Shown one piece after another: positions 24,456-36,775 of a DNA stretch of 64,000 nt. A program made the translations under genes and the position numbers. The DNA is from Haematobia irritans (lineage: Eukaryota > Arthropoda > Insecta > Diptera > Muscidae). The notes below the pieces were generated by a model. It was not told the DNA's origin and ran no database searches. It saw nothing but the letters and a program-made list of their open reading frames with translations. Position 1 is the first letter of the stretch. Every line of letters begins with the position of its first letter. The stretch is taken from contig NC_134398.1 in NCBI RefSeq assembly GCF_050003625.1, forward strand, positions 93,005,248-93,069,247, in the 5' to 3' direction.

Positions 24456-25727
24456 CACGCAGAGAAGAAACATGATTGTCACAATCATATTCGAAGAGCA
24501 AAATAATATGATAGCAGCTATTTTTGCGGCGACCATGTAACATTTTAACCTGCAACCATGTTGGCTCAGTGAACATGGTTCTAAGAAAAATACTATTGTC
24601 CTCATCTAAAATGTTATATTGATAAAAAGAATTTTGTTTCCATTAAAAGACAATGGTCACGATCTAAAATGTTATGTTATTCGTTAAAAATGTTTTCTTC
24701 TAGTTAAAAGAACATGGTCACAACCTAAAATATTTTGATTTTTATGAAAAAACTTTTTTCGTCGTCGAAAAAAGGACGCCACTTGAGAAAAGAAAACACA
24801 AAATCAACTTTGTTTATTTGTTTTTATATATTTATAAACTAATTCATTGTTTATTTGTATTTATAATGTCGTGCACACAAACATCACATATTTTTACACA
24901 CTCTAGTTTGGTTCAATTTCAACAATAAGTAATCATTCCATATTTACTTCGTGCCCATCAAATGTACAAACTGCAAATAAATTATACCATATATAAAAAT
25001 GCAGAACAAAAACCAGGTACATTTTTTTCAATTACACCTTCCGTGTAATGGCACGTGGTTTTATACCACGTGCCATTTCTGAATAAATAAATTAACACAA
25101 AACACAATAATTCCGTATTCTCCGTCCATTCCAAGAAACAATCAGCACACGACTGACGCGCAAAATGAAAATCGTGTGTACCTGCTCAATGTTTTTATAA
25201 AATTCTTTTTTGCTGAAAAAAATAAAAAAGTAAATGGTCACGAAAACTATGTACATGATCTTTATGGCCATGTAATGGTTCTAGACATGTCTATACGTAA
25301 CCTATAAAAATACTTTTTTCCATGCAAAAAAGTAAAAAAATTGAATGGTCTTTTTGCTGAAAAAAATAAAAAAAGTAAATGGTCACGAAAACCATGTACA
25401 TGATCTTTATGGCCATGTAATGGTTCTAGACATGTCTATACGTAACCTATAAAAATACTTTTTTCCATGCAAAAAAGTAAAAAAATTGAATGGTCAGGTA
25501 CATGATTTTCCTGACCATATAATGGTCTCAAATTCTATCATTTAAATAATAGAACATGTTTGCGGCATTTGAGAACCATTTAAATGCTTATTGCCAACAT
25601 ATATTTTTCTCCGCTCGAAAATTATTTTTACAAAGACAAAATACATGGTTTTCGGGACAATTACATACTCTAAATAAGCATTAAATGGATGCGGCAACCA
25701 TGTCCAAACATGTTTTTTCTGTGCGTG
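24456..25727. mobile_element. CAC...GTG element (TSD AA)
   Basis: Ends CACGCAGAGAAGAAACATG and the reverse complement of CATGTTTTTTCTGTGCGTG match at 17 of 19 positions. AA flanks both sides (24454-24455, 25728-25729). 1272 bp, no coding capacity. Rich in ACATGGT/ACCATGT words and in a ~145-bp tandem duplication. Confidence 0.85.
25208..25497. repeat. ~145-bp tandem duplication inside the CAC...GTG element
   Basis: The block beginning TTTTTGCTGAAAAAAATAAA and running through CATGCAAAAAAGTAAAAAAA occurs twice back to back with nearly complete identity. Confidence 0.9.
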
Positions 25728-25729
25728 AA

Positions 25730-26560
25730 GTGTTGCATAGGATTTATTTTCGTTTATTGTCCATCTTTGGCTTTATACACGATGATAAAACATAACAATC
25801 TGTAATGAAAAGAAGTAAAAAAATCAATTAGTAATTACACTAGTTTACACTTAAATTTACATTGATTAGTGGTTGCTGTTTATGTATTTTCATCTACTGA
25901 ATTCGAAAATAGAGGTTAAAAATTTTTTAATGAAACAGTTTTCGAGATATCCTTATATTTTTAGTTTTTCGTCCATTTTTCATTAGAAAAATCATTTCTC
26001 GAGCTAAAAATGTACGATTATATCGTTATATGTACTTAAATGCAAGGTATTGAGGTGACGAACAAATATGGATCTGTGATTAGTTAAGTGGTTCAAAATA
26101 TATTTAAAAAAAGGGCACATTTTCAAAAAAATATGCTTATAAGTTTATCATTTTTCATCTAGTCTTATTCTTACGTTAAAGTATCACCTTTACGAGCATA
26201 GAGAGAAACCGGACGTTATTTCAACGGTTGGCACTTTTCCACCGGCACAGAATCACTGTAAAACATGATGAAAATGTGCCCAATTTTCATCGATATATTT
26301 AGATAATTCAGGAGATGAAAATACATAAAAGAATCACCTCTCATCAAATATACATGACAAAAATTTTATTTTGTAAACTATTTGTATTTATAGGTATTGT
26401 ATTGAACGATGTCATCTAAGTTGACCAATAAAATAGGTACTTTTAGCAAAAAATCAAATTGATTCAAACTAAAAGCATACATTATTCTCTTAAGGCCCTA
26501 TTTAGGTGTCATTATTCCGCTACAATAGCAAGGTTGTAATAGCAAAGGTGAACCAAAGAC
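25730..26560. other. No gene recognised
   Basis: About 830 bp of A+T-rich DNA with no ORF above background, no inverted termini and no repeat match elsewhere in the window that I could see. Confidence 0.5.
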
Positions 26561-26561
26561 A

Positions 26562-26771
26562 CGGAATCTACTTTTTATAGCCGAGCCTGGACATCATTTC
26601 GCTTTGCTATGAAAATTTTAGAGTAGCTTTGAAACACTCAGAAATGCCACCAGCATTACAGAGGGAATAATTCACCAATCCACCGCTGCAAAACTTTATG
26701 GTGTTTGGTCGAAACTGGGATTGAATCCATAACCGTTTGTATGCAAAGCAGGTAGGAATCATTGCACGACG
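26562..26771 (-). mobile_element. tRNA-derived SINE, reversed, 3' truncated
   Basis: The reverse complement matches the SINE at 21732-22077 from the head (CGTGCAATGATTCC...) through the body to about GGCTCGGCTATAAAAAG, with many substitutions. The CCTAA tail is missing. A hAT element (26780) is inserted close to its head. Confidence 0.8.
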
Positions 26772-26892
26772 GTTGCTCACAAGGCCGTAGCCAGGATTTT
26801 AATTCGGGGGGGGTTCAACTTAAAAAAAAATATATTCATATAATCTCATGTGTAGAAAATTTTATTTATGCATAGGTATGTATACAATATTT

Positions 26893-27089
26893 TTATAATA
26901 TTAAATTGAGCCGACGAGCTTTTTGGGCAGCAAATAAATCAATGACTTCTTCAGTCGGCACATTTATTCGGCGATGAACCGACATTAATGCCAATCCTTT
27001 GAGTCTACTCTCGCTAGTCGAATTTCTAAGATACGTCTTTAATCTCTTCATTGTTGAAAATGAACGTTCGGATGAGCACGTAGTAACTG
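26893..27089 (-). pseudogene. hAT transposase C-terminal dimerisation region
   Basis: The minus-strand translation contains SSERSFSTMKRLKTYLRN, RLKGLALMSVHR and EEVIDLFAAQKARR before a stop at 26893. This is the dimerisation motif found at the C-terminus of hAT transposases of the zinc-finger MYM-type-like group. The upstream part is displaced by a MITE at 27090 and continues weakly at 27702-27830 (FKNFGHF). No catalytic residues remain. Confidence 0.85.
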
Positions 27090-27701
27090 CAGGGATGGAA
27101 AATGCAGTACTATAGTACTTTTTTCAAAACGTTTTCACCCCGGTCAGTACCGTAGTACCCCCGCGAATGATTTAGTACCTTTTGTGTATACATTTTTGAG
27201 TCGATATCAGATTTATGGTACAATAGCTTTGACAAAATATTTTAATATTTTGAGAAAGTCTTTATCAACCTTATTTGCTAATAGTCTTTTACAAATATGG
27301 CAAAACCGACATGTTCATGTGGGAAGAAAATCTCGATTTTGTAAAAGACATAGTCAATCGATTTTTTATTTCGGTAGAAAATGTCAAAATTTTATTTCTA
27401 TATAGAATTTTTTGCAAAATTTTATTTTTATAGAAAATTTTGTCAAAATTTTATTTCAATTGAAAATTTTGTAAAAATTTTATTTCTATAGGAAATTTTT
27501 GCAAAATTTTATTTCTATAGAAACAATTTTGCAAAATTTTTTTTCTATAGAACATTTTTGCAAAATTTTATTTATATAGAAAATTTTGTCAAAATTTTAC
27601 TTTCTTTAAAATTCAGTCTCTTGACAATATTTTCCAGTGAAATTTTCCGCTCAAAAAATACCATTTTTGTACTTTCTTAAAAATTGTATTTTCCATCCCT
27701 G
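27090..27701. mobile_element. hAT-type MITE (TSD AGTAACTG)
   Basis: Ends CAGGGATGGAAAA and ...TTTTCCATCCCTG are inverted. The 8-bp duplication AGTAACTG (27082-27089, 27702-27709) is perfect. The interior (about 27390-27600) holds ~7 tandem copies of a ~30-bp unit (AAAATTTTATTTCTATAGAA) that also occurs at 41950-42050 and 55855-55925. Non-coding. Confidence 0.93.
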
Positions 27702-28166
27702 AGTAACTGGCAAAGTGACCAAAATTTTTAAAAGAATGTGCACGTTTGGAAATATCTCTTTATTGCTTCCATCGCTGAATTATGCAGGTTTTGCGCCATT
27801 TCATTTACACATGTGTGTTTGGCTGTTTCGTTGTTGTTGCTATGGCCAAACATAGTAAGTCATGTTCACAAAAAGAACAACAAACCCACATAAAAAGCAG
27901 AAATGCATTTCCAAAAATGAAATTTGTGGTGCGAGAACAAAAACAAGTTGTTTTTTTCGACCGTCGTTTGACGGGCTTTTCAACTAATATTCTATGATTT
28001 GTGCAAGTTTTATAGGTAAGCGTTTTTCAAAATAAAACCTCCAGATTTTCTTCAACATCTTTTTCTATGCAGCTAAAAATATATATTTATTTATATAAAA
28101 ATATTCATTCATTTCGGTGGGTTTGGTCCCCCTTATCCCCCCCCTTAATACGGCCTTGGTTGCTCA

Positions 28167-28512
28167 CATGAATGTATAGTAATTTTCCAATCTAAAAATT
28201 ATTAAAAAAAATGACTATAAAAGGAATGGCAAATTTCTTAAATGACAAATACAATATTTACCAAATATAATCTCCGTAATAAAAGAAATTTTGGAAAATA
28301 TATTCCAAAACAAGTTTAAAAGTGATGCTTTGATGGCGTTGGCATTTGACATATCGACGTTGACATTTGTCAAAACTGACTTCACCAACGATAGGTCTTT
28401 TCGCGTACTTTTCTAGCAATAATTATCCAGTAAAAACTGGCAAGAGAGCAAAGGTGCAATTTTCTCTCTTTGCTTAAAATTGCTGAAAAGTACGTGAATG
28501 CAATCCAGTAAC
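28167..28512. other. No gene; contains an ~100-bp hairpin
   Basis: At about 28396-28494 the arms CGTACTTTTCTAGCAAT and ATTGCTGAAAAGTACG are inverted around ~65 bp. The rest is A+T-rich without coding signal. Confidence 0.55.
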
Positions 28513-28514
28513 TA

Positions 28515-30623
28515 CACACAAAAAAATTTTTTTGATTTCAATCACGAAAATCGCGGATTCAATCATTTTTTTAATTGAAATGTCTTCAATCACGAAAATG
28601 ATAGTATCAATCGCCCATTTTGATTGAAAACCAACACGATTTTCAATTAAAAATTTAATTGACTTTTATCACGGAATCAATTAATTGTGTGATTGAATCA
28701 ATTAAAAACGTGATTGATTTTTAACATAAAATTCAATCACAGTTTTAATTGAATCAATTAAAAGTTTAATTAATTTCGCGACAAAAATTAATCAACTATT
28801 TGATTCATTCAATTAAATAATTAATTGAAATTGGTTATAAATTTCGATCAAAAAAATTATATATTGCGACCCCAAAACCGTATTTAGTTTTATTTGAAAT
28901 AAAAGAAAATATGTGTTTCTCTTATAATATTTAATATTTTATTATTTTTTTAATTATGCAAAAGACAAATAAATTTGGTTCTTTTCATTTGCGTTTTGTT
29001 TTAACATAACTTACAAATACAATTACTATCAATAACTATAGGGTGAAAAAATAATAGCTTCCTTATAATAATAACCATGTTAGCATGTTCCTTCTAATAT
29101 GTAGATGCGCCTAGATTTCGAATAAATCAGCAGACTGTAAGCTAAATTAGTTTTTCTGAAAGTAAACAGAATAATTCGAATTTAATTTTGTTCAATTAAA
29201 AGTTAATTTTGTTAAATATTACCTGCATAGAATACCAAGTTCAATTCTTAGTTCCAGGTTGCAGATTTATAATCTTCTTTTGCAGTTGTAGTCTTTTAGC
29301 ATAAAAAGGTGTATTAAGGAGCTCGGTAATTTAATTTTAGTAACAATTCCTTTCCAAAATTTCCGCACATTGAAATCGTCTATTAAAATTTGAACCAATC
29401 AAAGACAAACAATAATGGGAAAGCAATGTACTATTTGGTATTATATTGATGATACTTTGCAAATTCTGGAAATAGTTAAAAATATAAATGGAAAATACAT
29501 ATTTTTATTATTTTCGGATATTTTTCATATTTTTAAATCCAAAAGAAAGAACTTTTTTACCATTACATAATTCAGCTCATTAGTTTATATATCAGATATA
29601 CTGCTCTCTACTTGGGTTAAAACTGAAAAAGGCAGGTAAAACAAAAATGCAATTTAATGCCAACGCCACTTCGCAACTTCAAGGTGAATCTTCCAACAAA
29701 CCCATACCGTTCTTGGTTTTAAGAAAACTAGGAGTGAAAAAAATTATAATTTTAAAAGATCAATACGGTGCCCACTTTTTTATTTCAAACATATTCTTAT
29801 ATATTTGATAAAATGGTGGAGTTGATGGGATTGATTGGTCAATTTCACGAAATAAAATTGGTCACTAAAAGAAATGAAAAAAATATATATTCCATTGAAG
29901 CCGTTTAATGTAAACAGGCTTCAATGGAAAACGGTATTCACATTTCATAATTTCTTACCTTCAATAAACGTAGATTGTTTTCCATTTTTACAATACCACA
30001 AAACACAAACACAGGTAATTTCAAATGCGTTCTCTCATATATTTTTTCAAACCTTTACCACGTGGCCATTTGTTGTTGCATACTTTATTTATTTCAACCT
30101 TTTGCTATGATTTGTTGTTGCGTTCAAAATATTTATGCACACATTTTGAATGCAGCAGACAGAATGTCGCCAATCATGTTTTTCAATTTACGCGAAAAAC
30201 AAAAACCCAGCCGTTCGTTATGAGTTACTTCAACAGACTAATCTCTCCATCATACCTTGTTGAATAAATACCCATTCTCTTGTTCTCTTTTCGCTCTTTC
30301 CATTGCCCAAAATTATTCAATTTCAATCACAAAGGTGATTGGATCAATCACATGTGTAATTGGATCAATCACATGTGTAATTGGAAACGGAAAAAATGTC
30401 AATCACGTTTGTAATTGAAAATTATTTCCGAATTGATTAACAAATTGATTGAATCAATTAATATTTTAATTGGAAACGTAACAAATATCAATCATTTTTT
30501 TAATTGGTTTTTATTCGGATTTGATTAAATAATTAATTGAATCAATTAACATATTAATTGAATCCGTTTCCAAATTCAATTAAGTGTTTAATTGAAAAAA
30601 TGTTGGTCATAATTTTTTGTGTG
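28515..30623. mobile_element. CAC...GTG element (TSD TA)
   Basis: Ends CACACAAAAAAATT and ...AATTTTTTGTGTG are inverted, flanked by TA (28513-28514, 30624-30625). 2109 bp. Both subterminal regions (28540-28860, 30310-30600) are dense in AATTGATT/AATCAATT words, and the right one has a tandem 18-mer (GTGTAATTGGATCAATCACAT, two copies near 30335-30380). An internal hairpin lies at 29890-29929. ORFs at 29874-30267 have no recognisable product. Confidence 0.85.
29890..29929. other. Perfect 13-bp inverted repeat (hairpin)
   Basis: Arms TTCCATTGAAGCC (29890-29902) and GGCTTCAATGGAA (29917-29929) around a 14-base loop, inside the element at 28515-30623. No T-run follows. Confidence 0.9.
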
Positions 30624-30625
30624 TA

Positions 30626-31008
30626 GAGAAAAGTAATCGTGAAAAATGGCGATTTTAGCGGCGAAACTCGAACTTAATACCCACCTTAAACTGTAAATTA
30701 CTAAAAAGGGTTGCTTGTTCACAAATGTTATTGCGTAATCAAAAAATACTAATCGTTTTTAACGTTTGAAGTTTTATTATGTGTACCATTTTACTATTGT
30801 CCATTTGACTGGAACGACGTTATAATTCTATTCGGATCAGCAGAAATTTTCAGAAACTACTGACTTTTCTGCAGTTTGTCTGCTGTTCCAAAATAACAGA
30901 GTTGTTTACTGTTTTAGCAAAATAACTGCTAAAACAGCAGCATTTTGTTTGTTGAAAAACAGCAGACAGAGTTTGCTATTAACAACAAACTTTTTTCTAT
31001 GAGTTTAT
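30626..31008. repeat. MITE end and AACAGCAG-rich segment
   Basis: At 30648-30690 there is one end of the TTCGAGTTTCG-type MITE (compare 6952-7173). From about 30838 to 30998 the words CAGCAG, CTGCTG, AACAGC and TGCTGTT recur in both orientations, giving many small inverted repeats. No coding signal. Confidence 0.5.
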
Positions 31009-32110
31009 GCATTCATGATCAGAGATTTTATACATATCATTTGTTTCGACTTTAATTCTTTTTGAATTTGTTATTACATAATCAATAATTGTCTTTGATG
31101 CCATTGTGACTCTTGTATATTCGCTGACTATCTGTTTCATTCCATTGTCATGTATCATACTAAGTATTTTACTCCTTTGTGTACTATTTTTGCACCAATC
31201 AATATTAAAATCTCCAGGTATTATAACATCAGTATTATGTTCAATTATTGTTCAATTATTGAGTTTTAGATTTTTATTAACGTGAATACAATTTAGGCAT
31301 TTCATCATCTGTTCCTTTTGGCAATCCTTTGATCTTTGATTTCCATGGCATTTATTACAGACTTCTTGATTCTTACAATCCTTGGCTTTGTGATTGTAAC
31401 CCTTACGTTTGAACCATTGTAGTACACCCGTATCGTCGAATATTCTACAACGCTCCCATCCAATGTTAATTTTCCCAGCACTCATTGCAATTTTGTATGA
31501 TTCATTATCAAGATTTACTTTTGTTATATGTTATTACATTATTTCGCTTCACCTCATAAAATTTTATATTTTTCATTTTACTTGAATTTAAATTCTCATT
31601 CTGTGCTTTTATCTTCTAAATAAATTTTTCTTCTGCGTATTTAAAAGTCATTCCTGTAACTTTTATTGGCATCTCAGCTGGGTTTGGAACTTTAATCCAT
31701 TTTGTACTGCTACTCTTATTTTTTCCCTTTCTGTTTCAATCTCAGTTTGTATAAACACTGTACCATTTCTTCTATTTTCAACATTTATAATCTTCAGATT
31801 TGTTGGGTCCACATTAAAATTCAAGTCATTTTTGGTTTGAGAAACAGCATTTTTTTCTTTAGGTTTTATTACAATTGGTTTTGAACCATCATTGTATTAG
31901 AATCTTTGATCGCTTGTGCATATGTCACATTTAGATTGACATTCGTCTCTTTTATAGCTCTCTTAATTTCGTTGCATATCTTTTCATTGCTCTCACCTAT
32001 TGTATCGCACATTTCTTTATTTTTGTTCTCCATTTCTTGCACATTACCAATTAGTTTCGTGATCTCTACAATATTTTTGTCACCTTTGTAGTCTTTCTAT
32101 TTTACTCATT
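31009..32110 (-). pseudogene. LINE fragment: ORF1 and endonuclease (CR1/L2/Jockey-like)
   Basis: On the minus strand, about 32110-31500 encodes an ORF1 region (VDPTNLKIINVENRRNGT, then a variant of the V-x-x-G-L-K region) with frameshifts and stops. 31485-31252 carries zinc knuckles (KGYNHKAKDC, CNKCHGNQRSKDC). 31240-31009 gives apurinic endonuclease motifs (IIPGDFNIDW, YTRVT, IIDYVITN, ISDH). Order and spacing are compressed, so internal deletions are likely. No reverse transcriptase is attached. Confidence 0.75.
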
Positions 32111-32112
32111 CT

Positions 32113-32599
32113 CATTTTTTTGGGCCAATATCAATAACGATATCGAGATTATGGCAAAGAATTGTGAGATTTGCAAGAAATATCAAAACTCTAACACTAA
32201 GGAGGAGTTACTTCCTCATGAAATTGAGAATATTCCATGGTACAAACTAGGATGCGATCTTTTCGAATTCGAAAAACGGACGTTTTTATTGGTTGTTGAC
32301 TATTATTCCAAATTTGTAGAATTAGATCATTTAAATTCCGGCCATAATAGCAATCAGGTTATAACAAAACTTAAATCAATTTACTCTAGACATGGCATAC
32401 CATGGCGATTTTTATAACGGACAGTGGACCTCCATTCAAGTGAATTTTCCGATTTTTGTACCAAATGGGGAATAGAACATATATCCTCTAGCCCATACCT
32501 ACCCAGGTCAAACATGCTTAAGTATTACAATAGGACTTCTACGAAATATAAATCATTAACGGTAGGGCAGAAAATAATGTTTCAGAAATCTCCTAAGTC
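32113..32599 (+). pseudogene. Gypsy (Mag/CsRn1-like) integrase, left part
   Basis: The end of the zinc domain (CEICKKYQ) and the catalytic core of a Gypsy integrase different from the left provirus: first D in KLGCDLFEF, VVDYYSKFVE, then a broken second D region (about 32415-32425, frameshift) and SSSPYLPRSN. A deletion removes the region around the catalytic E. The frame stops at 32599, where the LINE is inserted; it resumes at 45371. Confidence 0.82.
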
Positions 32600-32827
32600 A
32601 TTCGGTTTTCTAACGTCTTCTAGAAAGCACACAAATCTTAGAAATCGTTTTTTTTGCCCTTTTTCAGACTTTTTCCAGGAATTTTTTTACCTGATTAAGA
32701 CTTTTATATTTCTGTCCTCAATTTTGAGGCTTTAAAGCAAAATATATTTAACTTTCCGACTGGTTTTGTTTTTTTCATTTGAAATTGCATCATCCAAATT
32801 TTTTTGTGTCATACGTTGAAGTGGTGA

Positions 32828-34048
32828 ATGACATCGGCGGATCCTGTGGATCAGCCTGTGGAGCAGGTGACCAGGATAGGCGGTAGGCCGGGCACCAGAA
32901 GTATGTATGGGGAAGAGGTCCGTAAGCATTGAAAGGATTGGCGAAATATCAAAGGAACAGCGGCTGGGTTCTACCGATAGAGATATCACAAGGAACGCGA
33001 ACAATAAATCCGACAGTGACGCAGGCGTCCCGGTTCAGCAAACTGGTTCAAAACAAGATATCAGGTATATTTATGATGAGAAAGATTGCGGTCCGTTCAT
33101 GGTCTATGTCTACACAGTTTCCAACAGTGAAATAAGAAAACCAATTAGCCTTGTGGCATTGTGGATGTCGGTGACAAAGGTAGGATACGGTAGATGTAAG
33201 GTCCTCTTCAAAAATGCAGCGGCTGCGAACAATTTCTCAATTGACATTCGCGTCAAAACAGCGGGTTTCCGACCTAATCGCCGGAATTTGTAAGAGTTTA
33301 TTACAATGCCGACATGCAGGTTGAACCTCACATCCCATTTTCACAGTGTTTTAGATGCTATGGTTTTAACCACTTTGCAAAACATTGAAAACAAGCATCA
33401 CAAATCTGTCGATCGTGTTTCACACAACACGGCGCTGATGACCAGTGTGCGAAAACAGCCATTGTATGCACAAATTGTAAAGGGGACCATAGCCCAAAGG
33501 AGTTTGAATGCCCGGCGAGAAAAAAGGCATATAACATCAGAAGGACAATGACCATCGAGAACTTGTCGATCAGCGAAACAAAGATCAAATACCTAACGAT
33601 ATTCTCAAATCATTTTTAATTATTAGACGGCAAAGTTGATGACAATTTCCCAGTACTACCATCTGCTTCAAGATTTGCTCGTAGCCCCAGCATTTCGTCT
33701 ATTGACAGCACATCAGCTTCCGCAAAATTTTTACACACACAGCAATCATTCGCAAAAGTGGTGAAAGTCAACCGAAACAGACAACGTGAGAAGGAGAACG
33801 CAATTGCACTCCATGAGCAACATCAACAAGCCCTCAAGGCGGGTGATACTTATGTCTCTGCCCCTGGAACCGCTCTGTCTTTTGCCGCCGGAAACAAAGT
33901 TTCCGAATATGAAAAAACACTAAGTGAGATAGTCAAAAAGGTAAACATTTTTATATTATCGTCAACTAATTTGGATTTGAATCAGAAAAAAAACACTAGA
34001 AGATATTCGCCAAGATATAAACAAAAGCCTCATATAAATGGATATTGA
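32828..34048 (+). pseudogene. I-like LINE ORF1 (zinc-knuckle RNA-binding protein)
   Basis: A possible start is ATG 32828; frame changes follow near 32900 and 33293. An RRM-like region (about 33060-33290) precedes three zinc knuckles at about 33348-33520 (CFRCYGFNHFAKH, CRSCFTQHGADDQC, CTNCKGDHSPKEFEC); the first has its last cysteine changed to a TGA stop. The tail is S/K-rich and ends at 34046. ORF1 proteins coat the LINE RNA. Confidence 0.82.
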
Positions 34049-34099
34049 TTAAATTAGTATGGGAATTGGCTGGGGCGAATTAATAATCTTGATTTTTTG

Positions 34100-36380
34100 A
34101 CACTATTACGAAGCTGCTGCAATTTAATATTCAAAGTATGAACAACGACAACAACAAAGATTTACTTGAACTATATCTAGAGAGGAATGCGATCGACATT
34201 GCACTATTATGTGAAACTTGGCTGAGAGATAACTCGACATCAAAAATTGTAATTACAATTTGGCCTATAAAGATCGTCCTTATGGTTTTGGTGGAGTCGA
34301 ATGTATATCAAAAGGAATATTTCTTTTTCGTTAATCGATTTAAACACTGATGCAGAGGTTTTGGGCATTAGAACACTAAACCTGAAACGAAATTATAACA
34401 TCATTTTAGCCTACATACCTCCAAACAGTCCGATTTCGACCTACCGGAAAATAATTGAGGGCATTTTTTCGATGACTCAACAACTGAATGGTACAACAAT
34501 TGTCGCCGGTGATTTCAACGCCAAGGCCTCTCTATGGGGAGACAATAATACATTCATGGTCGCATAATTATTGATGATATCACACAATACCATTTCACAT
34601 GCCTAAACAGGTGTGACCCAACTTTTAGGCTGGATGATCATTACAGCTCCGTTTTGAACATCGCGTTTGCACGAGACCTCACTACTGTACCTGAATGGAA
34701 GGTAAGCAACACTAAATTAACTAATAGCAATCATCTGCCTGTTATTATTGATTTGAACGAGCCGGACAATGTATCTGGGAACGTATACAGAGTCCGTCGT
34801 AGAGCTGTCTGTGAGATATCTAGATTACAACTAGATGGTTCTATTAACAACTTTAACCGTGATATTAACTCGATCTTGAAAAGAAACACAATCCAAATTG
34901 TTGGCAACAAGTATAAGCCCAAGGCCTGATGGGACGATAACATTTCTCGACTTTTTCAACTTCGGATGGCAGCCAGAGCAAAATATTACAAAACGAGATC
35001 TGCATCTGATCTTTTTGCATTTCAAGAAGCTGAAGCGCAAAAGAGAAAAATTTACTTCCCTGTTAAGCGATCTGAGCTCGACCTCCTCATCTAAGCAATT
35101 CTGGGGTTTCACAAAAAATTTAAGAAAATATAAACAGAAGAAAAATATCGGTCATTCATGGGATGAAGATCAAAAGGGTAATTTTCTTGACACCATCGCG
35201 GAAGCTTCAAGTCACGTTGCAACAATGCCGCGGCCGCGGTTGCCAGTTCAGGAGGCCCTGTGCCCCAACTAAGTTATGAACATTCAACATCAATGTGTAT
35301 TAATAACTTGATCAATCTACAATATCTACAAATCAAAATCGATGAATTACCATGTTCTCGATGTCTGTATTGACATCGAGAAAGCCTACGATTGTGTGAA
35401 CATAGGTAAACTATCTGGAGTACTGTAATATTTCAACATAGACAAACCTAAAATTGCTTGAATAACTATGTTAACTTCCTACAAAGAAGAAATATCTGCC
35501 TTGGATCTCATAGGGTGACTGTAAACGGTGGTCTGGCTCAGGGTAGCGGTCTAATCCCGCCCCTATTCAACCTCTACACTTCGAGTTTACATGACATAAA
35601 TACCGAGCATTGCACACTGTATCAATTCGCAGTTGATTTTTTTCTTTGTTATCCACCACAAGGACTTCAACGGCAAGAGCTATTCTCGAGCCTAAAATTT
35701 CAGAATTTATGGACAGGTGCAAGGATTTGTGCCTCCATTTCAACCCGGCAAAGACGAACTCAGTTCATTTCAACCGAACAGCCCGCACTCTTGACCTGGT
35801 GTGCAACGAAGTAGCCATAAACCAGGTAAATAAGATTAAATATCTTGGATTGTTTATAGCATCAAATAATTCGGCCAGAGACTATATTGACAACACCTTG
35901 GCTACTGTTGCACGGAAATATCAATTCCTGAACATTCTTGGCGGCTGCAGTTTCGGTATTGACCCAAACAAATCCCTGTTATTATATAAATCATTCGTAA
36001 GATCGAAAATAGAATATTGAGCAGCCGCACATGCTAACGCTGATAAGGGCTCCCTTTCAAGAATTAAAACGTGTATCAAAAGCCATCTAAGAAAAGCTTT
36101 AGGTCTTATACGTTCTACACCGACGGAAATTCTTCATCACATGGTCGGGGAGCTGCCCCCAGATTACAGATTTAAACTAGCTGCGGCCAAAGAACTAATA
36201 AAATGCCTTGCACATGATTTGCCTATCAAATCCACATTTCTTGGGATATCAAATACAATCAACACCGGCTTATACAAAGTCTAAAACACACAACATACGC
36301 ATCTATGACGACTTTTTTCAAAACACCAAAGCAATGACAGCACCAAAAACTTATTCAAGGAAAACATGGCCCAAATATTA
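34100..36380 (+). pseudogene. I-like LINE ORF2: endonuclease and reverse transcriptase remnants
   Basis: Endonuclease motifs appear at about 34105-34760 across three frames (LLQFNIQSM, LLCETWL, ILAYIPPNS, VAGDFNAKASLWG, NSNHLPVI). Reverse transcriptase is represented by DIEKAYDCVN (about 35370), GLAQGS...PPLFNLYTS (about 35540) and a degraded catalytic box (FAVDFF in place of the usual ADD). The FNPAKTNSVHFNR region (about 35740) and KIKYLGL follow. Fingers and palm segments are missing between 35270 and 35340. Interrupted at 36380 by Harbinger. Confidence 0.82.
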
Positions 36381-36597
36381 GGGCTGTTTTCTGTTTGCAC
36401 TGGTTGCAACATTTGTATGAGAATCGTTGCACTGGTGTTCTATCCAGAATATCTATCAGTGCAAGTCGCACCAGAGTTACCATGGTAAGATAATTTTGTA
36501 GTTGTCAAAATATGAATTGGCAACTACAAAAACTGAATTGGCAACTACTGAGAAGGTCAAATGTCATTTAAATGACAAACCAAAATAAACAACAAAC

Positions 36598-36775
36598 ATG
36601 TCGCAGAAATTGTAAGTACAAAAACTAATTCTAGTTTTCTTTTATAATTTATTTATAAATTATAGGAAACGAAACGCTCCTTTTTTATCGTGCTATAGAG
36701 CAAGGAAAGAGAAAAATAAGCGCCTATTCAAGTGTGTTGGATGGCATGATTTTTCACGGGTTTAAGGTTTGTGTC
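36598..36775 (+). pseudogene. Possible 5' exons of the Harbinger accessory gene
   Basis: ATG 36598 opens a short exon ending at a consensus donor (aaatt|gtaagt, 36611/36612). An acceptor (ttatag|) at 36665 opens a second block that stays in frame to about 36770 (basic: SCYRARKEKNKRLFKCVGWHDF), with a TAA or donor-like aag|gtttgt at its end. A Myb/SANT-like protein is expected here in Harbinger elements, but I cannot identify the domain from this fragment. Confidence 0.4.

Larger units (their letters stand above)
26780..28158 (-). mobile_element. hAT element remnant (TSD GTTGCTCA)
   Basis: Termini CAAGGCCGTA and ...TACGGCCTTG are inverted. An 8-bp duplication GTTGCTCA (26772-26779 and 28159-28166) is exactly the hAT signature. 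At 1379 bp, including a nested 612-bp MITE, only ~770 bp is left. A C-terminal transposase fragment lies on the minus strand. Confidence 0.9.
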
